DNA of 64,000 nt from Alphaproteobacteria bacterium (lineage in GTDB: Bacteria; Pseudomonadota; Alphaproteobacteria; Sphingomonadales; Sphingomonadaceae). The stretch covers positions 44,351-108,350 of the forward strand of contig JAUHYZ010000006.1 of the NCBI GenBank assembly GCA_030426245.1, read 5' to 3'. A model generated the notes under the pieces. It was not told the origin of the DNA. It saw only the letters and a list, made by a program, of their open reading frames with translations, and ran no database searches. Of this stretch, positions 60,055 to 64,000 are shown one piece after another. The stretch's first letter is position 1. The number at the start of each line of letters is the position of its first letter. The position numbers and the translations under genes are program-made.

Positions 60055-61293
60055 ATGGCATCAATCGCACAAAATGAGGGCGCAAAGCTCGTCGCAACCG
60101 CCAATCGTCCGGTTGTTTCGTCGAGTGAGGAAGCAATTGCGAAGGTTCGCGCCCTCTTGCCGGATATCACAGCCGCCGATTCAGTTGCGGATGACGAGCG
60201 GCATTTGCCCGACAGCATTGTAGAAAAAATGCGTGAGACGGGCCTCTTCGGCATCGTCATGCCGAAAAATCTTGGCGGTTCGGAGCTCGGCTTCGCAGAT
60301 CTTGTTCGTGTTACGGTTGAAATCGGTAAGGTTTCTGGTTCCGCCGCCTGGATTTATGGCGTGCTGGCTGGCCATAGCTGGCTGATCAACCTGTTTCCCG
60401 AAGAAGCGCAGCGCGAGATCATGAGCGATCCCACGACTCTGCTGGGAACGGTCTTCCGCCTCGGCGGCACAGTTGTCGAAGAAGGTGACGGATATCGTCT
60501 TACCGGCGGCAATGGCCGTTTCTGCTCGGGCATCGATTATGCCACCTGGGTAATCATCGGGAATGCCGTGCATAAAACTGACGGCACGATGGAGCCGCGC
60601 TTCTTTGTAGTCCCCAAGTCCGACATCGAAGTTGTGGACGATTGGTACACCATGGGGATGCGCGGCACGGGCAGCCGCTCGATCAAGATCGACAATGCCT
60701 TCATTCCTGCGCATCGCAGCTGCAGCCTTGCCGATATGCTCGCCGGCTCCACGCCGGGCGCGCGTGTGCATGAGGGGGCAATCTATCGCTTGCCATTTTC
60801 CAGCCTGGCACCATTCTCTATCATTGGCGCGCCGCTTGGCGTGGCCAAGGGAATGGTCGACCGCTTCGCCGAGAAAATCGGCGCAAAGCTGAGCGATGCC
60901 GATCCACTGCAAGTCGCCGAGCAATCCGCCACCCTGGCACGCATTGCGGAAACGGGCGGCGATGTCGACGCGGCGATCGCTCTGGTGATCAGCGATGCCG
61001 AAATGGTCAATCGCGCAAAAGAACCGAGTGATATTTCGGAAGTGCAGCGCGCGCAGATTCCGCGGAACTGGGCTTGGGCAGCGCAGCGTGCTCGCCACGC
61101 AGCCAACCGCGTATTCGAAGCCTCGGGCGGGACCTCCATCTATGATGGTCAGGAAATGCAGCGCGTGTTCCGTGATGTGAACTCGGGTGCACAGCACTTC
61201 GCTTTCACATGGGACAGCGCGATGACGGGTTATGGACGCGCTCTATGCGGTCTGAAGCCCGGCGAATTCGCGCTGCCCAGTAAGAAGAAATAG
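60055..61293 (+). CDS. Acyl-CoA dehydrogenase-fold flavin-dependent monooxygenase (HsaA/DszC-like)
   Basis: MRETGLFGIVMPKNLGGSELGFADLVRVTVEIGKVSGSAAWIYGVLAGHSW; GMRGTGSRSIKIDNAFIPAHRS. Confidence 0.88.
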   Translation: MASIAQNEGAKLVATANRPVVSSSEEAIAKVRALLPDITAADSVADDERHLPDSIVEKMRETGLFGIVMPKNLGGSELGFADLVRVTVEIGKVSGSAAWIYGVLAGHSWLINLFPEEAQREIMSDPTTLLGTVFRLGGTVVEEGDGYRLTGGNGRFCSGIDYATWVIIGNAVHKTDGTMEPRFFVVPKSDIEVVDDWYTMGMRGTGSRSIKIDNAFIPAHRSCSLADMLAGSTPGARVHEGAIYRLPFSSLAPFSIIGAPLGVAKGMVDRFAEKIGAKLSDADPLQVAEQSATLARIAETGGDVDAAIALVISDAEMVNRAKEPSDISEVQRAQIPRNWAWAAQRARHAANRVFEASGGTSIYDGQEMQRVFRDVNSGAQHFAFTWDSAMTGYGRALCGLKPGEFALPSKKK

Positions 61294-61344
61294 TTTCGTC
61301 TTGCGGGGGATGGGGAGAACCAAAGCTTCAACAGGAGTCTCTCT

Positions 61345-61866
61345 ATGACATACAGCCATGTCGCAGCATTGCTGCATTGGCTGATGGCCTTGCTGGTCAT
61401 CCTAATTCTCGTGCTCGGTCTTTTCGGAGATGCACTTGAGAGCATCATTTCGTTTTCCGCGATAACCTTGCACAAGTCGCTCGGCATGACAGTGTTCTTG
61501 CTGACTCTATTCAGGGGATTTTGGCGCATTGGGCACCGTCCTCCTCCGCTGCCCGAAACCACGCCGAAGTGGCAGATCGGCGCATCGCATGCGGTTCACT
61601 TCCTGATCTACGCGTTGATGCTGGGCTTGCCGTTGAGCGGATATATTTTCGGCGCCGCCGGCCCCTATCCGATGCAATTTTTCGGCCTGGATGTGCCCAA
61701 GATAGCGGTTGGCGAGGCCATGGGCGAAACGGCGCATAGCCTGCATGAGATCGGCGGTCTTACGATGGCAGGTCTTGTGGTGCTCCATATGGGGGCAGCG
61801 TTCTATCATCACTTCGTCCAGAAGGATGAATTGATCAATCGCATGCGACCCTGGCGGGCTGCCTGA
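61345..61866 (+). CDS. Cytochrome b561
   Basis: 173 aa, 4 TM; SHVAALLHWLMALLVI, LHKSLGMTVFLLTLFR, FLIYALMLGLPLSGY, LHMGAAFYHHFVQKD. Confidence 0.93.
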   Translation: MTYSHVAALLHWLMALLVILILVLGLFGDALESIISFSAITLHKSLGMTVFLLTLFRGFWRIGHRPPPLPETTPKWQIGASHAVHFLIYALMLGLPLSGYIFGAAGPYPMQFFGLDVPKIAVGEAMGETAHSLHEIGGLTMAGLVVLHMGAAFYHHFVQKDELINRMRPWRAA

Positions 61867-61887
61867 AGGCCAGACTGAGATAATGCT

Positions 61888-61926
61888 AAGGCCCCGGATC
61901 CTGTTTGGAGCCGGGGCCTTTTCTTT
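61888..61926 (+). terminator. Rho-independent terminator of the b561 gene
   Basis: Perfect 10-bp stem AAGGCCCCGG / CCGGGGCCTT followed by TTCTTT. Confidence 0.88.
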
Positions 61927-61947
61927 GCCCATTGCTGTGTTGAGCGC

Positions 61948-62595
61948 TCAGCGCGGCGGAGCCAGCAAGGCCAGGCTGCTCCAGGGAATGATCCCGATAA
62001 TCATGCCGATGGCCCACAAGGTCGAAATCGCACCGACGGTGTAGCTGAGCCAGCGCAAGGTGAACCTGACAGGCGCCGATTCGAATATCGAAGTCCATGC
62101 TGCCGGTTCGCCGCCCGGTTTCACAGTGAACATCTGCCGGTAATCGCCGAAATATTCGGACATCAGATAGGCCTGCATCACGAACACGCCTGCGCCGAAG
62201 AACAGCATGTCGAGAAAACTGGCCCAAAATGCCGCGCCGCTCAAATTGCCAGCCAGGAAGGGGCCGAAGTTTCCAAGGAAAGGAAACAGATCGAGCAGGA
62301 AGGTCATCAAGATGACTGGGAAGCTCAGCACCAGCATCAGCACGGCATAGCGGTTGAATATCAGAGCTAGCCCAAGCAGGATTTCCAGGACCTTGGCGGT
62401 AGAGAACATCCAGCTCGATTCCACGAGTACACGCAGAATTTCGTGCTTCACCGGTCCTTCGATCTGCTCATGCATATTGGGGAACGGTAGAATCTTGAAC
62501 CACCAATTGATGCCCGAGCACAGCGATTGGATTCCCAATAGCCAGCGCACCGCGACGATCGCGAAATTGCGATCATTCAGCTTAAAACCCTCCAT
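61948..62595 (-). CDS. DoxX-like membrane protein (larger variant)
   Basis: SLCSGINWWFKILPFPN; LEILLGLALIFNRYAVLMLVLSFPV shared with other DoxX-like paralogues. Confidence 0.7.
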   Translation of the reverse strand: MEGFKLNDRNFAIVAVRWLLGIQSLCSGINWWFKILPFPNMHEQIEGPVKHEILRVLVESSWMFSTAKVLEILLGLALIFNRYAVLMLVLSFPVILMTFLLDLFPFLGNFGPFLAGNLSGAAFWASFLDMLFFGAGVFVMQAYLMSEYFGDYRQMFTVKPGGEPAAWTSIFESAPVRFTLRWLSYTVGAISTLWAIGMIIGIIPWSSLALLAPPR

Positions 62596-62652
62596 AATCT
62601 CCCCTCCTGAACTTCACGCCGCATCGGCATGTCGGCTTGAATGATATATCTT

Positions 62653-62665
62653 ATTGGTAGACGAT
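62653..62665 (+). promoter_or_regulatory. Recurrent motif ATTGGTAGACGAT
   Basis: In the divergent intergenic region between two DoxX-like genes. Confidence 0.35.
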
Positions 62666-62733
62666 CCATCTTCGATTGGCTAGCATCGCATTTGCTATAG
62701 AAATTTCAGAGAGTGACCGGAGGGGGAACGCCA

Positions 62734-63183
62734 ATGTGGCGGACAATCGAAAAATACGGCGTGGCTTTCTGCCGCTACTACCTAGGCGGCTTCAATCTGA
62801 TCTCGGGACTGAACTACTTCGTGCTGTTCTGGCCCCAGCCGAAGGTGACCGACGTTACCGGCAACGAGTTCGTGATCGCCGCAATGGATCTCAACCTGTT
62901 CACCTATGCCAAGATTTTCGAAATCATCGGCGGTGCGTGCCTGGTATTCAATCGCTTCGTGCCGCTGGGTCTCGTGCTGCTCATGCCGGTTACGATGAAT
63001 ATCTTCCTGGTCAACGTGCCCTGGTCGCCGCTGCCGCATGTTCAGCTGTCGGTGACACGCAACCTGTTGATGCATCTGATCCTGCTGGCGGCATATGCCA
63101 ACTATTTCTACCCGATGCTCAAAGCCAAGACCGCGCCGCAGCCGGTCTGGCGTGATCCCTCACGTATCTGGAGGTCTTTCTGA
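62734..63183 (+). CDS. DoxX-like membrane protein
   Basis: Start MWRTIEKYG; FNLISGLNYFVLFWPQPKV; GGACLVFNRFVPLGLVLLMPV. Confidence 0.75.
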   Translation: MWRTIEKYGVAFCRYYLGGFNLISGLNYFVLFWPQPKVTDVTGNEFVIAAMDLNLFTYAKIFEIIGGACLVFNRFVPLGLVLLMPVTMNIFLVNVPWSPLPHVQLSVTRNLLMHLILLAAYANYFYPMLKAKTAPQPVWRDPSRIWRSF

Positions 63184-63416
63184 TGTTGGAGATATTCTTT
63201 GAAAACATGAAGGACGCGACCTTCAGCTTCGTCATGGACGGCAAGACCGACATGATGAGCCTCAATCCGCTGGAGCATACCAACTTCGAGATGATGGGGA
63301 CCATCTTCGGCATTGCCGGCTTGGTGATCACATTCGTGCTTAGCCGGCGCGGAGTGAAGGGCCAGTTGCCACACACATTTACCGACGAGGAAACGGAAGA
63401 AGACTCGCTCAAATGA
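63183..63416 (+). CDS. Small single-TM protein
   Basis: 77 aa; overlaps stop of the upstream DoxX-like gene; TM MMGTIFGIAGLVITFVLSRRG. Confidence 0.65.
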   Translation: MLEIFFENMKDATFSFVMDGKTDMMSLNPLEHTNFEMMGTIFGIAGLVITFVLSRRGVKGQLPHTFTDEETEEDSLK

Positions 63417-63523
63417 TGCAGCGTCTTTGACCGCCTTCAAAGCCCGGCCATGAGCCGGGCACTGGTTCGATTGAAGAGAGTGCCGCGCAGTAGACTCATC
63501 GGGCATTGCAGCCCGAGCTTTCG

Positions 63524-63549
63524 ATTGTTATACACTTTCGTTAAGCAAT
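63524..63549 (+). promoter_or_regulatory. Recurrent motif in two copies: ATTGTTATACACT and TCGTTAAGCAAT
   Basis: GATTG...CAATC dyad, 43-68 bp upstream of the 63592 CDS. Confidence 0.4.
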
Positions 63550-63591
63550 CTTGCGTGTCATTGAAATGGCCGTAGCCAAGGGAGAGAAGTT

Positions 63592-64000
63592 GTGAGCCGT
63601 TTGGCCCCCACTATCGCAGCAGCCATTGCGCTGGCAGTACCCACAGCCGCTTGCGCTCAAATGCCTGCCGAGACTGAGTCGACGAGTGCGGAAGCGCCGC
63701 TGACCTTGGCGGAAATCGCTACAATCCAGCAATTGTGCGGCAACGTTTCCCGTATGTATGCCCGTTATCTCGACGATAAGGATTGGGAGAATCTTCCTAA
63801 TGCATTCGCGGAAGACGGCGTATGGGAAGTCCTTGGCAACCGGATGCAGGGGCCCGAAGAGATTCAGGGCTACTGGAAGATGCGCACCGCGGATTGGACG
63901 CCCACTCATGGCCGCGTCCATCAGATTGCCAATGAGGTAATCGAAGTGATCGACCGTGATCATGCGCGCGGCACGTCCACTGTCTTCATCTATTTCTTCG
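63592..64000 (+). CDS. Secreted SnoaL/NTF2-like protein (truncated by window end)
   Basis: GTG start (not in ORF track) after RBS ggga; signal peptide PTIAAAIALAVPTAACAQ; IQQLCGNVSRMYARYLDDKDWENLPNAFAEDGVWEVLGNRMQGPEEIQGYW. Confidence 0.75.
   Translation, partial: MSRLAPTIAAAIALAVPTAACAQMPAETESTSAEAPLTLAEIATIQQLCGNVSRMYARYLDDKDWENLPNAFAEDGVWEVLGNRMQGPEEIQGYWKMRTADWTPTHGRVHQIANEVIEVIDRDHARGTSTVFIYFF

Noticed and set aside
63442-63460. GCCCGGC/GCCGGGC hairpin after the small TM gene as a terminator
   Set aside because: Good stem but no T-run on the + strand and only a short one on the - strand; not called.

Overview
GC-rich alphaproteobacterial chromosome segment, with a sphingomonad-like gene content (inference from protein families; no rRNA or marker gene is present). 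From left to right: a GT2 glycosyltransferase; a three-gene RND efflux operon; an accessory catabolic block (LLM flavin monooxygenase, CocE/NonD hydrolase, amidohydrolase, TetR regulator, Rieske oxygenase, SDR, O-methyltransferase, orphan SBP lipoprotein, MFS transporter, TonB-dependent receptor); PhoD-like phosphatase plus a secreted protein; a histidine kinase/response regulator pair; a PAP2-family membrane protein; a complete tad/cpa (Flp pilus) locus at about 28.2-39.8 kb; a transglutaminase / circularly permuted ATP-grasp / transglutaminase operon; and a dense second catabolic region at 47-64 kb. That last region has two MetE-like Zn alkyltransferase homologues, five SnoaL/NTF2-like proteins that all carry export signals or membrane anchors, four DoxX-like membrane paralogues, two small single-TM proteins, an MFS transporter, an MBL hydrolase, a Rieske oxygenase, a YciI protein, a flavin reductase, a LigB-type extradiol dioxygenase and an HsaA-like flavin monooxygenase. 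A 13-bp motif close to ATTGTTAGRCAAT recurs in the promoter regions of this last region. The best candidate for an undescribed system is this exported-SnoaL/DoxX/MetE-like module. No rRNA, tRNA, CRISPR array or insertion sequence was recognised.
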